Source: Streptomyces sp. WMMB303 (lineage in GTDB: Bacteria > Actinomycetota > Actinomycetes > Streptomycetales > Streptomycetaceae). From it: 64,000 nucleotides of DNA. Made by a program: the position numbers and the translations under genes. The notes beneath the pieces were generated by a model, which saw only the letters and a program-made list of their open reading frames with translations, ran no database searches and had not been told where the DNA came from. Each line of letters starts with the position of its first letter. Position 1 is the first letter of the stretch. The stretch is taken from positions 3,336,501 through 3,400,500 of the forward strand of contig NZ_JARKIN010000001.1 in the NCBI RefSeq assembly GCF_029351045.1, given 5' to 3'. This document shows positions 26,731 through 35,406 of this stretch, piece by piece.

Positions 26731-27694
26731 CGCCGCTGCTCCTTTCCGTGAAGACCTCGGAGATCTGGTGCCTGCGCCGTTCCATGCGGACCAGGCCCAG
26801 GCCGAGTTCGGCGACGGTGTCCCGCACGGTGTCCAGGACCGACTCGTCGGCGTCTCCGCTCTCGCCGCCGATGTCGAGGGTGACCAGGTGCCCGGCACCG
26901 GGCGCCGGTGCGCTGCCGGGCGCGGGCTCGTGCGGTTCCAGGCCGCCCTTCCGGAGCGCGGCGCGGAGGACCGCCGTGCCGTCGGGGTGCTCGTCGGTGT
27001 CGGTGACCTCGACGGCCAGGACGGCGGTGCGCTGGGTGAAGTCGGCAGTCGAGGAGGAGCGCAGCAGCCTGCCGCCGTCGATGACGACTATGTGGTCGCT
27101 GGTGCGTTCCAGTTCGCCCAGCAGGTGCGAGGTGACCAGGACGGAGATGCCGAAGTCGGTGTGCACCCGGCGGATCAGGCCGAGCATCTCGTCGCGGCCG
27201 ACCGGGTCGAGTCCGTTGGTCGGTTCGTCCAGCAGGACGAGCCGCGGGTCGTGCACGAGCGCCTGGGCGAGCTTCACCCGCTGCTTCATGCCGGTCGAGT
27301 AGCCGCCCATCGGCCGGTAGCGCTCCTCGTAGAGGCCGACGTGGCGCAGGGTGTCGGCGGTGCGCTCCCGCGCCGCGGTCGCGGGCAGGCCCGACATCCG
27401 CGCCATGTGGACGACGAACTCGGTGGCGGACACATCCGGGGGCAGGCAGTCGTGCTCGGGCATGTACCCCACGCGCTCCCGGATCGCGCCGCCTTGGGTG
27501 GCCACGTCCATGCCGAGCACGGACGCGGTGCCCTCGGTGGCCGGTGAGAGCCCGAGCAGGATCTTGATGAGGGTCGATTTCCCGGCTCCGTTGGCGCCCA
27601 CCAGACCGGTGACGCCCGGCTCGATGCCGACGGTCAGCCGGTCCAGGGCGGTCACCCGGGGGAACCGCTTGCTGAGGCTTTCGATCGCGATCAC
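26720..27694 (-). CDS. ABC transporter ATP-binding protein, first gene of operon
   Basis: A 324-residue ATPase with Walker A GLVGANGAGKST, signature YSTGMKQRVKLA, Walker B LVLLDEPTNGLDP and switch His in TSHLLGELE. It parallels the second ATPase in the operon, so the transporter may be a heteromeric complex of two ATPases and two permeases, or two exporters made together. GTG 27694 is preferred because GGAG is seven bases upstream; GTG 27700 would be too close. The intergenic region to the hydrolase-SDR gene holds the promoter. Confidence 0.92.
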   Translation of the reverse strand: MIAIESLSKRFPRVTALDRLTVGIEPGVTGLVGANGAGKSTLIKILLGLSPATEGTASVLGMDVATQGGAIRERVGYMPEHDCLPPDVSATEFVVHMARMSGLPATAARERTADTLRHVGLYEERYRPMGGYSTGMKQRVKLAQALVHDPRLVLLDEPTNGLDPVGRDEMLGLIRRVHTDFGISVLVTSHLLGELERTSDHIVVIDGGRLLRSSSTADFTQRTAVLAVEVTDTDEHPDGTAVLRAALRKGGLEPHEPAPGSAPAPGAGHLVTLDIGGESGDADESVLDTVRDTVAELGLGLVRMERRRHQISEVFTERSSGDVA

Positions 27695-28106
27695 AGTCAC
27701 GCTCCGACGCTATGAGCCGCTCGCCGCGTCCGCGTCAGACGCTGCGCCGGTTTCGGCGCGGAGCACGTACCTCTCAAGTGCTCCGGCGCCTCACTCTCAG
27801 GTCGGAGGCACCCGTAGGGGAGCGCCGCGACCGGCCCCGGAGCAGCTGCCGGCGACCGGCTTCCGGGGTTTTCCACAGGCTGGGAGGACCCTCTTGACCA
27901 CGCCACGGACCGATGTCACATTCATCGGTGTCACGTTGCGCAGGTGCCGGAGGCCGCCGACGAACGCACCGGGGAGGCAGGACGGGACGGGCGCGAAGTT
28001 CGAGGAGATCCTGGTCGTCACCGACTCCCGGGACCTCCTGGAGAGCGCGTTCTGGCTGGAGAACGATCTGCCGCGTGTGCGGCCGGCAGGAGGAGGTACG
28101 GGCGGT
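27695..28106. other. Intergenic region, 412 bp, between divergent operons
   Basis: It must carry promoters for the ABC operon and the hydrolase-SDR gene. A DnaA-box-like TTTTCCACA lies at 27869-27877. An open frame continues upstream of the hydrolase-SDR start (KFEEILVVTDSRD segment near 28000-28030), but no better start with a ribosome site was found. Nothing else is recognised. Confidence 0.4.
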
Positions 28107-29903
28107 ATGAACGAGAACACGGACGGCAGCACGGAGGCGGGCGGACTGCCGGCGGGAGCGCGGGAGCGCCGCGTCGCCACCGGCGGGATCGAGCTGTGCG
28201 TCGCGGAACTCGGCGACCCCGCGCGGCCGACGGTGGTCCTGCTGCACGGCTATCCGGACAGCAAGGAGGTCTGGTCCGCGGTGGCGCGCCGGCTCGAGGA
28301 CCGCTTCCACGTGGTCCTCTACGACGTACGCGGCTGCGGCAGGTCCACGGTGCCCAAGCCGCTGCGCGGCGGGTTCACCCTGGAGAAGCTCACCGACGAC
28401 TTCCTCGCGGTGATCGATGCGGTCAGTCCGGGCGAACCCGTGCATCTGGTGGGCCACGACTGGGGGTCGGTGCAGGGCTGGGAGTTCGTGACGGTGCACC
28501 GTACCGAAGGGCGGATCGCCTCCTTCACCTCGATCTCCGGCCCGTCGCTCGACCACTTCGGCCACTGGCTCAAGAAGCGGACGACCCGGCCGACGCCGCG
28601 CCGCGCAGCCCAGCTCCTCGGCCAGGGCGCCAAGTCCTGGTACGTGTACGCGCTGCACACCCCGATGCTGCCGGAACTGGCGTGGCGGGGGCCGCTCGGC
28701 AAGCGCTGGCCCCGTCTCCTGGAGCTGTCCGAGAAGGTGCCGCGCGGCGGCTATCCGACCGACTCGCTGCCCGACGACGCGGCGCACGGCGCCTGGCTCT
28801 ACCGCGACAACGTCCGGGCCCGGCTGCGCCGCCCGCGCACCGACTGCTACGCACACGCACCGGTGCAGCTCGTCACACCCACCGGGGACGCTTTCCTGAG
28901 CGAGCACCTGTACGACGATCTGGAGCAGTGGGCGCCGCGGCTGACCCGGCGCACGCTTCCGGCCAAGCACTGGGTGCCCCGCACCCGGCCAGACCGGCTG
29001 GCGGACTGGATCGGCGAGTTCGTCGACGGCAGCGATCCGCAGCTGCCGACCCCCGCGCCGTCGGCGACCGGCTCGTACGCGGACCGGTTCGCCGGTCAGC
29101 TGGTGCTGGTGACGGGCGCCGGCAGCGGGATCGGCAGGGCGACGGCGTTCTCCTTCGCGGAGGCCGGAGCGCGGGTGATCGCCGTCGACCGGAACGCGGA
29201 GAGCGCCGCCCGCACCGCCGACATGGCCCGACTGATGGGCGCGCCGCAGGCGTGGGCGGAGACGGTCGATGTCGCGGACGAGCAGGCGATGGAAAAGCTG
29301 GCCGAGAAGGTGGCCGCCGAGTACGGCACTGTCGACGTGCTGGTCAACAATGCGGGCATCGGAATAGCGGGTGCCTTCCTGGACACCTCGACGGAGGACT
29401 GGAAGCGCACGCTGGACGTCAACCTCTGGGGGGTCATCCACGGCTGCCGCCTCTTCGGACGGCAGATGGCCGAACGTGGCCAGGGCGGGCACATCGTCAA
29501 CACCGCATCCGCCGCCGCCTATCAGCCCTCCCGCGCGCTGCCCGCGTACAGCACCTCCAAAGCCGCCGTGCTGATGCTCAGCGAGTGTCTGCGCGCCGAG
29601 CTGGCGGGAAAGGACATCGGGGTGACGGCGATCTGCCCCGGCTTCGTGAACACCGGCATCACCGCGACCGCGCGCTTCGCCGGGGTGGACGAGGCGGAGC
29701 AGCAGCGCCGCAGGCGCCGCACCTCCCGGCTCTACGGGATACGGAACTACCCGCCGGAGAAGGTGGCGGACGCCGTCCTGCGTGCGGTCGTACGCAATCA
29801 GGCCGTCGTACCGGTGACACCCGAGGCCCGCGGGGCACGGCTGCTGGCCCGCTTCGCCCCGCGGGCCCTGCGCGGGATAGCCCGTATCCAACCGCCCACC
29901 TAG
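28107..29903 (+). CDS. Alpha/beta-hydrolase and short-chain dehydrogenase fusion protein
   Basis: A 598-residue two-domain enzyme. The N-terminal half (about 20-300) is an alpha/beta hydrolase of epoxide-hydrolase type: LLHGYPDSKEVW gives the oxyanion His-Gly and VGHDWGSVQG carries the nucleophile Asp position. The C-terminal half (about 325-590) is a classical SDR with VTGAGSGIGRATA for NAD(P), NNAG, and the YSTSKAAVL catalytic Tyr-Lys pair. ATG 28107 follows AGGAGG by ten bases. Such fusions are known in actinobacteria, but the natural substrate is not. A MerR-type regulator follows 71 bp downstream. Confidence 0.88.
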   Translation: MNENTDGSTEAGGLPAGARERRVATGGIELCVAELGDPARPTVVLLHGYPDSKEVWSAVARRLEDRFHVVLYDVRGCGRSTVPKPLRGGFTLEKLTDDFLAVIDAVSPGEPVHLVGHDWGSVQGWEFVTVHRTEGRIASFTSISGPSLDHFGHWLKKRTTRPTPRRAAQLLGQGAKSWYVYALHTPMLPELAWRGPLGKRWPRLLELSEKVPRGGYPTDSLPDDAAHGAWLYRDNVRARLRRPRTDCYAHAPVQLVTPTGDAFLSEHLYDDLEQWAPRLTRRTLPAKHWVPRTRPDRLADWIGEFVDGSDPQLPTPAPSATGSYADRFAGQLVLVTGAGSGIGRATAFSFAEAGARVIAVDRNAESAARTADMARLMGAPQAWAETVDVADEQAMEKLAEKVAAEYGTVDVLVNNAGIGIAGAFLDTSTEDWKRTLDVNLWGVIHGCRLFGRQMAERGQGGHIVNTASAAAYQPSRALPAYSTSKAAVLMLSECLRAELAGKDIGVTAICPGFVNTGITATARFAGVDEAEQQRRRRRTSRLYGIRNYPPEKVADAVLRAVVRNQAVVPVTPEARGARLLARFAPRALRGIARIQPPT

Positions 29904-29974
29904 ACCCGAGGTGACGGCCGGCGGACCCGAGGGCCCGTCGCGTGCCGTACCGGCCGTCAGAGGAGTTCACCACC

Positions 29975-30937
29975 ATGCCTCCGTCCCCCCATCCCGCGGG
30001 GCCGACGCCGGCTTCGACGTCGGAGTCCGAGTACCGCATCGAGGATCTCGCGCAGCGCAGCGGCGCCACGGTGCGCACCATCCGCGCCTATCAGGACAAG
30101 GGCCTGCTGCCCAAGCCCGGGCGGCGCGGCCGTGCCAACGTCTACGACGACTCGCACCTGGCACGGCTCCAGCAGATCGCCGACCTGTTGGAGCGCGGCT
30201 ACACGCTGGCCTCGATAAGGGAGCTGCTCCAGGCGTGGGACGAGGGCCGTGGGCTCGCCGGGGTGCTGGGCCTGGTGACAGAGGTGGACGGGCCGTGGAC
30301 GGACGAGGTGTCGGGCCGCGTCTCACGCGCCGAGCTCGGTGAGCTCTTCGGCGGGGAGTACGACGAGGAAGCGGTCTCGGAGGCGGTGGCCCTGGGAGTG
30401 CTGGAACCGCTTCCGGGCCGCGAGGACGAGTTCCGGGTGCCGAGCCCGCAGGAACTCTCGGTGGCGGCCGAGCTGCACACGGCGGGCGTGCCGCTGCCCG
30501 CCATCACCGGGCAGCTGCGGGAACTGCGGGGCCAGGTGGAGCACATCGCCGCCCGGTTCCTGGACTTCACCAACGAGCATGTGTTCGTCCGCTATCTGGG
30601 CGTCCACCTGTCTGACGGGGACGCCTCCGAGGCGGCGGACCTGGTGCGCCGCCTCCGCCCGCTGGCACAGCAGACCGTGGAGGCCGAACTGGGGCGGGCG
30701 ATGCAGAAGTTCGCCGCCCGCAACCTGCGCGACCATCTCCGCTCGGCGGCCGCTGCCCCGACCGACCCCGTACCGGCGGAGCCGGCCCGCACCACACGGA
30801 TACGGCTGCCGACCGAAACCGTGGAGGCGGTCGGCGCCCTCGTCGGCGAGGAACGGGTGCCGGACTTCATCGCGGCGGCGGCGGAGCGGGAGGTGCGGGC
30901 CCGGCAGATGGATCGGATGAGTACGGAGGGGAGATGA
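29975..30937 (+). CDS. MerR-family transcriptional regulator
   Basis: A 320-residue regulator. The MerR HTH (about 12-80) reads YRIEDLAQRSGATVRTIRAY, followed by KGLLPKPGRRGRANVYDDSH and a dimerisation helix. The C-terminal region (about 90-320) is larger than in metal-sensing MerR proteins and has no Cys pair, so a small organic ligand is more likely. ATG 29975 has AGAGGAG nine bases upstream. It directly follows the hydrolase-SDR gene and may regulate it. It is convergent with the F420-type oxidoreductase gene. Confidence 0.9.
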   Translation: MPPSPHPAGPTPASTSESEYRIEDLAQRSGATVRTIRAYQDKGLLPKPGRRGRANVYDDSHLARLQQIADLLERGYTLASIRELLQAWDEGRGLAGVLGLVTEVDGPWTDEVSGRVSRAELGELFGGEYDEEAVSEAVALGVLEPLPGREDEFRVPSPQELSVAAELHTAGVPLPAITGQLRELRGQVEHIAARFLDFTNEHVFVRYLGVHLSDGDASEAADLVRRLRPLAQQTVEAELGRAMQKFAARNLRDHLRSAAAAPTDPVPAEPARTTRIRLPTETVEAVGALVGEERVPDFIAAAAEREVRARQMDRMSTEGR

Positions 30938-30946
30938 GCTGCGGGC

Positions 30947-30965
30947 CCCGGCTCGGCCAGCCGGG
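30947..30965. terminator. Terminator-like hairpin between convergent genes
   Basis: CCCGGCT and AGCCGGG form a 7-bp stem with loop CGGCC in the 44-bp gap between the MerR gene and the oxidoreductase gene. There is no U-run, so the call is tentative. Confidence 0.4.
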
Positions 30966-30981
30966 TACCGGGGGCTCCGGC

Positions 30982-31884
30982 TCAGCCGGCGCGACCGAGC
31001 TGGGCGGGGGCTTCGGTGGCGATCCGCTCGAAGATCGCCTCGTCGGCCTCGAAGCGGGTGCCCGGGAGGGGCCAGTGGAGGACGAGTTCGTCGAAGCCGA
31101 GAGCGGCATGGCGGCCGGCGAAGTCCACGAAGGCGTCGAGGGACTCCCACGGGCGGTCGGGGGTGAAGCCGGTGAGGAGGGTACGGCCCAAGGTGTCCGG
31201 CGCCCGGCCGCTGTCGGCGCACGCCTTCTCCAGAGCATCGGCCTGGCGGGCGAGGGCGGCCCGGGAGTCGGCGGGCGTACCCGACTCGTTGGCGGCCGGG
31301 TCACCCGTCGTCACCCATGCCTGGCCGTGGCGGGCGGCCAGCCGCAGCCCGCGCGGACCGGTCGCGGCGACGGTGAACGGCAGCCGGGGCCGCTGCACAC
31401 AGCCGGGGAGTCCGCGCGCTTCGTGGGCGGCGTAGTAGGTGCCCTCGGCCGTCACCTCCTCCTCGGTGAGCAGCCGGTCGAGCAGCGGGACGAACTCGGC
31501 GAAGCGGTCCGCCCGATCCCGGCGCGACCATGCCTCCTCACCCAGGGCGGTCGCGTCGAAGCCGGAGCCCCCGGCGCCGATACCCAGGGTGATCCGGCCG
31601 TCGCTGAGATCGTCGAGGGTGATCAGTTCCTTGGCCAGCGGGACCGGGTGCCGGAAGTTCGGCGAGGTGACCATCGTGCCGAGGCGCAGCCGGGAGGTGA
31701 CGGCGGCAGCAGCGGTGAGGGTGGGGACGGCACCGAACCAGGGGCCGTCGCGGAACGGGACCCGCCACGAGAGGTGATCGTAGGTGTACGCGGCGTGGAA
31801 GCCCAGCTCCTCGGCCCGCCGCCACCTCTCCCGTCCACCCTCGGACCAGCGGCGGACGGGGAGGATCACGGTACTCAGACGCAT
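30982..31884 (-). CDS. LLM-class F420-dependent oxidoreductase
   Basis: A 300-residue TIM-barrel flavin/F420 protein of the luciferase-like monooxygenase family. RLSTVILPVRRWSEGG opens the barrel, AAYTYDHLSWRVPFRD carries the cofactor-proximal residues, and LGTMVTSPNFRHP and DDLSDGRITLGIGAGG are typical family segments. Streptomyces makes F420, and the absence of luciferase partner genes favours an F420-linked reductase over FMN. ATG 31884 is the first codon of the frame with good bias. It is divergent from the 171-residue protein at 31958, with 73 bp between. Confidence 0.88.
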   Translation of the reverse strand: MRLSTVILPVRRWSEGGRERWRRAEELGFHAAYTYDHLSWRVPFRDGPWFGAVPTLTAAAAVTSRLRLGTMVTSPNFRHPVPLAKELITLDDLSDGRITLGIGAGGSGFDATALGEEAWSRRDRADRFAEFVPLLDRLLTEEEVTAEGTYYAAHEARGLPGCVQRPRLPFTVAATGPRGLRLAARHGQAWVTTGDPAANESGTPADSRAALARQADALEKACADSGRAPDTLGRTLLTGFTPDRPWESLDAFVDFAGRHAALGFDELVLHWPLPGTRFEADEAIFERIATEAPAQLGRAG

Positions 31885-31957
31885 ACCCCGAGCTTAAGCG
31901 CACAGCCCCGCGCACCCCGCTTCGCGGCCCGGTGCGGGAGCAGGCATCCTCGGTGGT

Positions 31958-32473
31958 ATGGACCACACCCATCCGCCGCACCGCATGCCGGAGCTCCACA
32001 GCACCGAGTCGGCCGTCTCCGTGCTGTGTGCGCTGGCGGAGCGCAGGGGGCTTCCGGTGTCGGTGGAGCATGCCATCGGTGCCGACGAGTCGTCCCGGCG
32101 GACGGCGGCCGGAGCGTTCGCGGTCACCGACGAGGACGGCTCCCTGCCGCACGAGGCGCTGCTGGAGATCCCCGCGACGGGCAGCACGGCGGACGGCGGC
32201 GGTGCGCCGCTCACCCCGAAGATCTCGATTCAGCTCTTCGAGGAGGGCGACGCGCACATCACGGTCGACGGGGTGACCTTCCACGATCTGCCGCGCGAGG
32301 CGACCCCGGCGTTCCTGGAGGCGGTCTTCGACCGGCGCGCTCATCTGAAGCGGACCTGGTACCCGCCGTTCTGCCGGCTGGTGGTCGCCCTGGACGACGA
32401 ACTCTCCTACCGGGAGGTCGTTCCGATGGCGTATGGCGGCCTGTCCCGCTGGATGAACTCCCTGCCGGGATAG
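31958..32473 (+). CDS. Conserved hypothetical protein, 171 residues
   Basis: I do not recognise a named family. The protein is soluble, acidic in the middle, with no signal peptide or helix. It contains the segments SVEHAIGADESSRRTAAGAF, FEEGDAHITVDGVTFHDLP and HLKRTWYPPFCRLVVALDDE, all with strong Streptomyces codon bias, so it is real. The ribosome site before ATG 31958 is weak. It is followed by a short tandem repeat and the convergent amidohydrolase gene. Confidence 0.7.
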   Translation: MDHTHPPHRMPELHSTESAVSVLCALAERRGLPVSVEHAIGADESSRRTAAGAFAVTDEDGSLPHEALLEIPATGSTADGGGAPLTPKISIQLFEEGDAHITVDGVTFHDLPREATPAFLEAVFDRRAHLKRTWYPPFCRLVVALDDELSYREVVPMAYGGLSRWMNSLPG

Positions 32474-32526
32474 CCGCCGGACAGCCAGGCCAGCCGCCGG
32501 GACAGCCTGGACAGCCGCCGGGACGG
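32470..32526. repeat. 21-bp tandem repeat
   Basis: Two near-identical 21-base units (32485-32505 and 32506-32526), each containing CAGCCGCCGGGAC, are preceded by a shortened unit that overlaps the end of the upstream gene. Confidence 0.6.
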
Positions 32527-32579
32527 TCAGGAAGCCAGAAGACAGGACGTCGAGGGCCGGGTCTGCCGCCGTCGCCGGG

Positions 32580-33584
32580 TCAGTCCAGTCCGCAGACCCG
32601 TGCCGCGTTGTCGTGGCACACGGCCCGCAGCCACGCGGGGCCGAGGCCGGTGCGCTCCTCCAGCGACTCCAGCGCGTCGGCGTACGGGTACGGGATGTTG
32701 GGGAAGTCGGTACCCAGCAGTACCCGCTCGCCGAGGTCGGCCAGGCGAGGCAGGGCGTCGGGGGGAAAGGGAGCGGCCTCCTCGGCGAAGCCGGTGAAGG
32801 CCATCGTCGTGTCCAGCATGACTTCCGGATGGCGTGCGGCCAGCGCGAGGAACTCGGTGTACTCGGGCATGCCCAGATGCGCGACGACCAGGCGCAGCTT
32901 CGGATGCCGCTCCAGTACGGCACCGATCGGACCGGGGCCGGTGAACGCTCCGGGTACCGGCCCGGAGCCGCAGTGCGTGACGACGGGGGCGCCGGCGTCG
33001 GCGAGCAGGCCCCACACCTCGTCCAGCACGGGGTCGCGCGGATCGAACCCGCCGACTTGGAGGTGGCATTTGAAGACGCGCGCGCCCTGCTCGATTGCGC
33101 GGCGCACGTCGTCGGAGGCACAGGGTTCGGCGTAGAAGGTGGCGGTGTGCAGGCAGTCTGGCGTGCGGGCCGCGAAGTCGGCAGCCCAGTCGTTCAAAGA
33201 GCGGGCCATGCCCGGCTTGTGCGGATAGAGCATCGAGGTGAACGCGCGGACGCCGAAGCCGCGTAGCACCTCCAGTCGGCGCTGCTCGTCGGTGCGGTAG
33301 GTGATCGGCCAGGCGCGTCCGACCAGTGGCCCGGCGGCGTCGAAGTAGGCCCACACCTTGGCCAGCAGCCGTTCCGGCATGAAGTGCGTGTGGATGTCGA
33401 TCAGCGCGGGTGCACCGATGCGGGTGCGGAACGCGGCCACGCGCTGCCGCTCCGCGGCGGCCCACTCCTCCAGAGCCTGCTCGTCCGCGGCGCGGTCTTC
33501 GGTGGCCCGGTCTTCGGTGGCCCGGGCCGCCGGTATGCCGCTTCCCGGCGCCCGGTTGTCCTGCGCCTGCTCGTGCCTGCTCAT
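32580..33584 (-). CDS. Amidohydrolase-family protein (amidohydrolase_2, ACMSD-like)
   Basis: A 334-residue TIM-barrel metal hydrolase. IDIHTHFMPERLL gives the HxH metal site, VVTHCGSGPVPG the next His, and VVAHLGMPEYTEF and LDTTMAF the later strand residues. Members are decarboxylases or hydrolases; the reaction here is unknown. The first 55 residues are charged and include a duplicated ATEDR unit encoded by a 15-base tandem repeat at about 33494-33524. ATG 33584 has AGGAG upstream. No neighbour suggests a pathway. Confidence 0.85.
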   Translation of the reverse strand: MSRHEQAQDNRAPGSGIPAARATEDRATEDRAADEQALEEWAAAERQRVAAFRTRIGAPALIDIHTHFMPERLLAKVWAYFDAAGPLVGRAWPITYRTDEQRRLEVLRGFGVRAFTSMLYPHKPGMARSLNDWAADFAARTPDCLHTATFYAEPCASDDVRRAIEQGARVFKCHLQVGGFDPRDPVLDEVWGLLADAGAPVVTHCGSGPVPGAFTGPGPIGAVLERHPKLRLVVAHLGMPEYTEFLALAARHPEVMLDTTMAFTGFAEEAAPFPPDALPRLADLGERVLLGTDFPNIPYPYADALESLEERTGLGPAWLRAVCHDNAARVCGLD

Positions 33585-33744
33585 ATCCGACTCCTGTGAC
33601 TCTCCGGGTGGGCGACGGAGGCGGCCGCCGCGCTCGTCCGGCCACCCGTTCCGCCCCCTGGCGCGGGCTGTGAGCGGCCCTGACGCGGGTGGCACACAGG
33701 CAGGACGGAGGAAATGACGCGCCCGAGCGGGAAGCCGACGCGGG

Positions 33745-34098
33745 TTACAGCACCTGGCTCGCGACCTCGGCCGGCCGTGCCAGCCGGGTGCCCTTGTCCG
33801 TCACCACGAAGGGCCGCTGGATCAGTGCGGGGTGTGCGGTCATGGCCTCGATCAACTCGGCGTCGGTCACCTCCGGCCGGTCGAGGCCGAGTTCCTGGTA
33901 GGCGGCCTCCTTCGTCCGGACGGCGTCCCCGGTCCGGATCCCCGCGTCGGAGATCAGTCCGCGGAGGGTGTCCGCGTCCGGCGGGGTCTTCAGATACTCC
34001 ACGATCTCGATCTCGTAGCCCGCGTCCTCCAGCAGTGCCAGGACCTTTCGGGAGGTCCCGCAGCGGGTGTTGTGGTAGAGCGTCGCCGTCTTCGCCAT
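33745..34098 (-). CDS. ArsC-family reductase (arsenate reductase/Spx-like)
   Basis: A 117-residue thioredoxin-fold protein. The active-site Cys is C13 in YHNTRCGTSRK, matching the ArsC CX5-type loop, and IQRPFVVTD near residue 93 carries the typical Arg. The family reduces arsenate with glutaredoxin-like partners, or in other members has no arsenate role. No arsR, arsB or acr3 gene is nearby, so arsenic resistance is not implied. Length is normal. Confidence 0.88.
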   Translation of the reverse strand: MAKTATLYHNTRCGTSRKVLALLEDAGYEIEIVEYLKTPPDADTLRGLISDAGIRTGDAVRTKEAAYQELGLDRPEVTDAELIEAMTAHPALIQRPFVVTDKGTRLARPAEVASQVL

Positions 34099-34133
34099 GG
34101 CGTCATGCTATGCCGGTGCCTCGGCCCGGCTCC

Positions 34134-34196
34134 GCGCCGCGTCCGCCCGGCGCCGCGTCCGCCCGGCGCCGCGTCGGGCCGGCGCCCCGTCGGGCC
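34134..34196. repeat. 16-bp GC-rich tandem repeat, four copies
   Basis: Units start at 34134, 34150, 34166 and 34182. The first two are identical (GCGCCGCGTCCGCCCG); the third and fourth differ at two to four positions and the last is one base short. The array lies between the arsC-like start and the epimerase stop, upstream of the former. Confidence 0.75.
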
Positions 34197-34221
34197 AAGG
34201 CCCTGACCGTACAAGGCCCCG

Positions 34222-35208
34222 TCAGTCCAGCACCGCGAGCAGTTCTCGTTCACGCTCCGCGCCGAGTCCGGCCCGCCGCGGCCTGTCCAGGCCCTGCTCG
34301 CGCTCCCAGCGCAGGGTGTCGGCCAGCATCTCCGGGCGGGATCGGTGGTGGAGTCCGGCGGCGCGCGCGGCGGCGCCGCTGCGGGCCGAGAACCCTTCCC
34401 AGCCGGGCTTCACCAGCCACATCGGCAGCGACTCGGGGCCCATGTACTGGGCCACGTCGTGGGCGAGCAGCCATTCGGACCCCGCCGAGCGCACCGGTCC
34501 GGTGTGGCCTCCCGCGTCCCGGGACATCTCGATCCAGTCCGCGAAGGGAACGACCGGTCCCACCGCGTCGTAGGTACCCGTGGTCCCGTTCGCGGCGGCG
34601 TGGAGCAGCCAGGCGACCAAGTCCCGCACGTCGACCGTCTGGGTCGGCAGAGCGGGGGTGTCGGGCACCAGCATCGTCCCGTGCGGGTCGCGGGCCGCGC
34701 GGGCCACCCAGTAGCCGGACCGGCCGCTCACATCGCCGGGCCCGCCGATGAGGCCGGAGCGGGCGGTCAGCAGCCGGTCGCCGACAGCGGCTGCCGACGC
34801 CTCCTCGCAGGCGACCTTGGCCTCGCCGTACAGCGAGCGGTCGACCTCGCCCCGGTCGGTGGGGGCGAGAGTGGCTGCGGACTCGTCGGCGCCGAACTCG
34901 GCGTGGGAGGCATAGGCGTTGCCGGAGGAGACGTAGGTCCAGTGTCCGGCCCGGTCCCCGAGCGCGTCGAGCGCACCGCGGACGAAATCCGGCTGCCAGG
35001 ACACCTCGAAGACCGCGTCCCATGCCCGTCCCGCCAGCGGCGCGTACGCCGCTGGGTCACGCCGGTCGGCGGCGACCAGCGTGGCGCCGTCGGCGACCCC
35101 TCCGCTCTCCCCGCGCGCGAGGCACGTCACCGTGTGCCCGCACTCGATCGCCTGCCGCGCCAGTTCGCGCCCTACCCACGCTGTTCCGCCCAGAACGAGT
35201 ATCTCCAT
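34222..35208 (-). CDS. NAD-dependent epimerase/reductase (extended SDR, Rossmann)
   Basis: A 328-residue protein with the NAD-binding [20 protein letters not shown] at the N-terminus, [10 protein letters not shown] in the middle and [13 protein letters not shown] supplying the YxxxK pair. It fits the atypical or extended SDR/NmrA-like epimerase group often annotated as NAD-dependent epimerase in Streptomyces. ATG 35208 is the start, as the upstream extension lacks any conserved feature. Substrate unknown. The C-terminal third contains [17 protein letters not shown], typical of these proteins. Confidence 0.87.
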   Translation of the reverse strand: MEILVLGGTAWVGRELARQAIECGHTVTCLARGESGGVADGATLVAADRRDPAAYAPLAGRAWDAVFEVSWQPDFVRGALDALGDRAGHWTYVSSGNAYASHAEFGADESAATLAPTDRGEVDRSLYGEAKVACEEASAAAVGDRLLTARSGLIGGPGDVSGRSGYWVARAARDPHGTMLVPDTPALPTQTVDVRDLVAWLLHAAANGTTGTYDAVGPVVPFADWIEMSRDAGGHTGPVRSAGSEWLLAHDVAQYMGPESLPMWLVKPGWEGFSARSGAAARAAGLHHRSRPEMLADTLRWEREQGLDRPRRAGLGAERERELLAVLD

Positions 35209-35406
35209 CCCGCCACACAACCAGCGAAAGCGCGGCCTGCCCAGGCCACTTCGCCGAGAGCGCAGCCCACGGGCGGGACCCCGCCCGTCCGCGCCAACCG
35301 CGCGCGAACGCCACATGCGCGCCCCCGGTGACGGGGACGCGCACGGGGGAGGCGCCCGGGGCGCCGGGAGAGTGCCGCGAGTACCGGATACTCGTCGGCC
35401 GCTCGG

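Noticed and set aside
33745..34098. Arsenic-resistance island around the ArsC-like gene.
   Set aside because: No ArsR-type regulator or arsenite exporter is adjacent.
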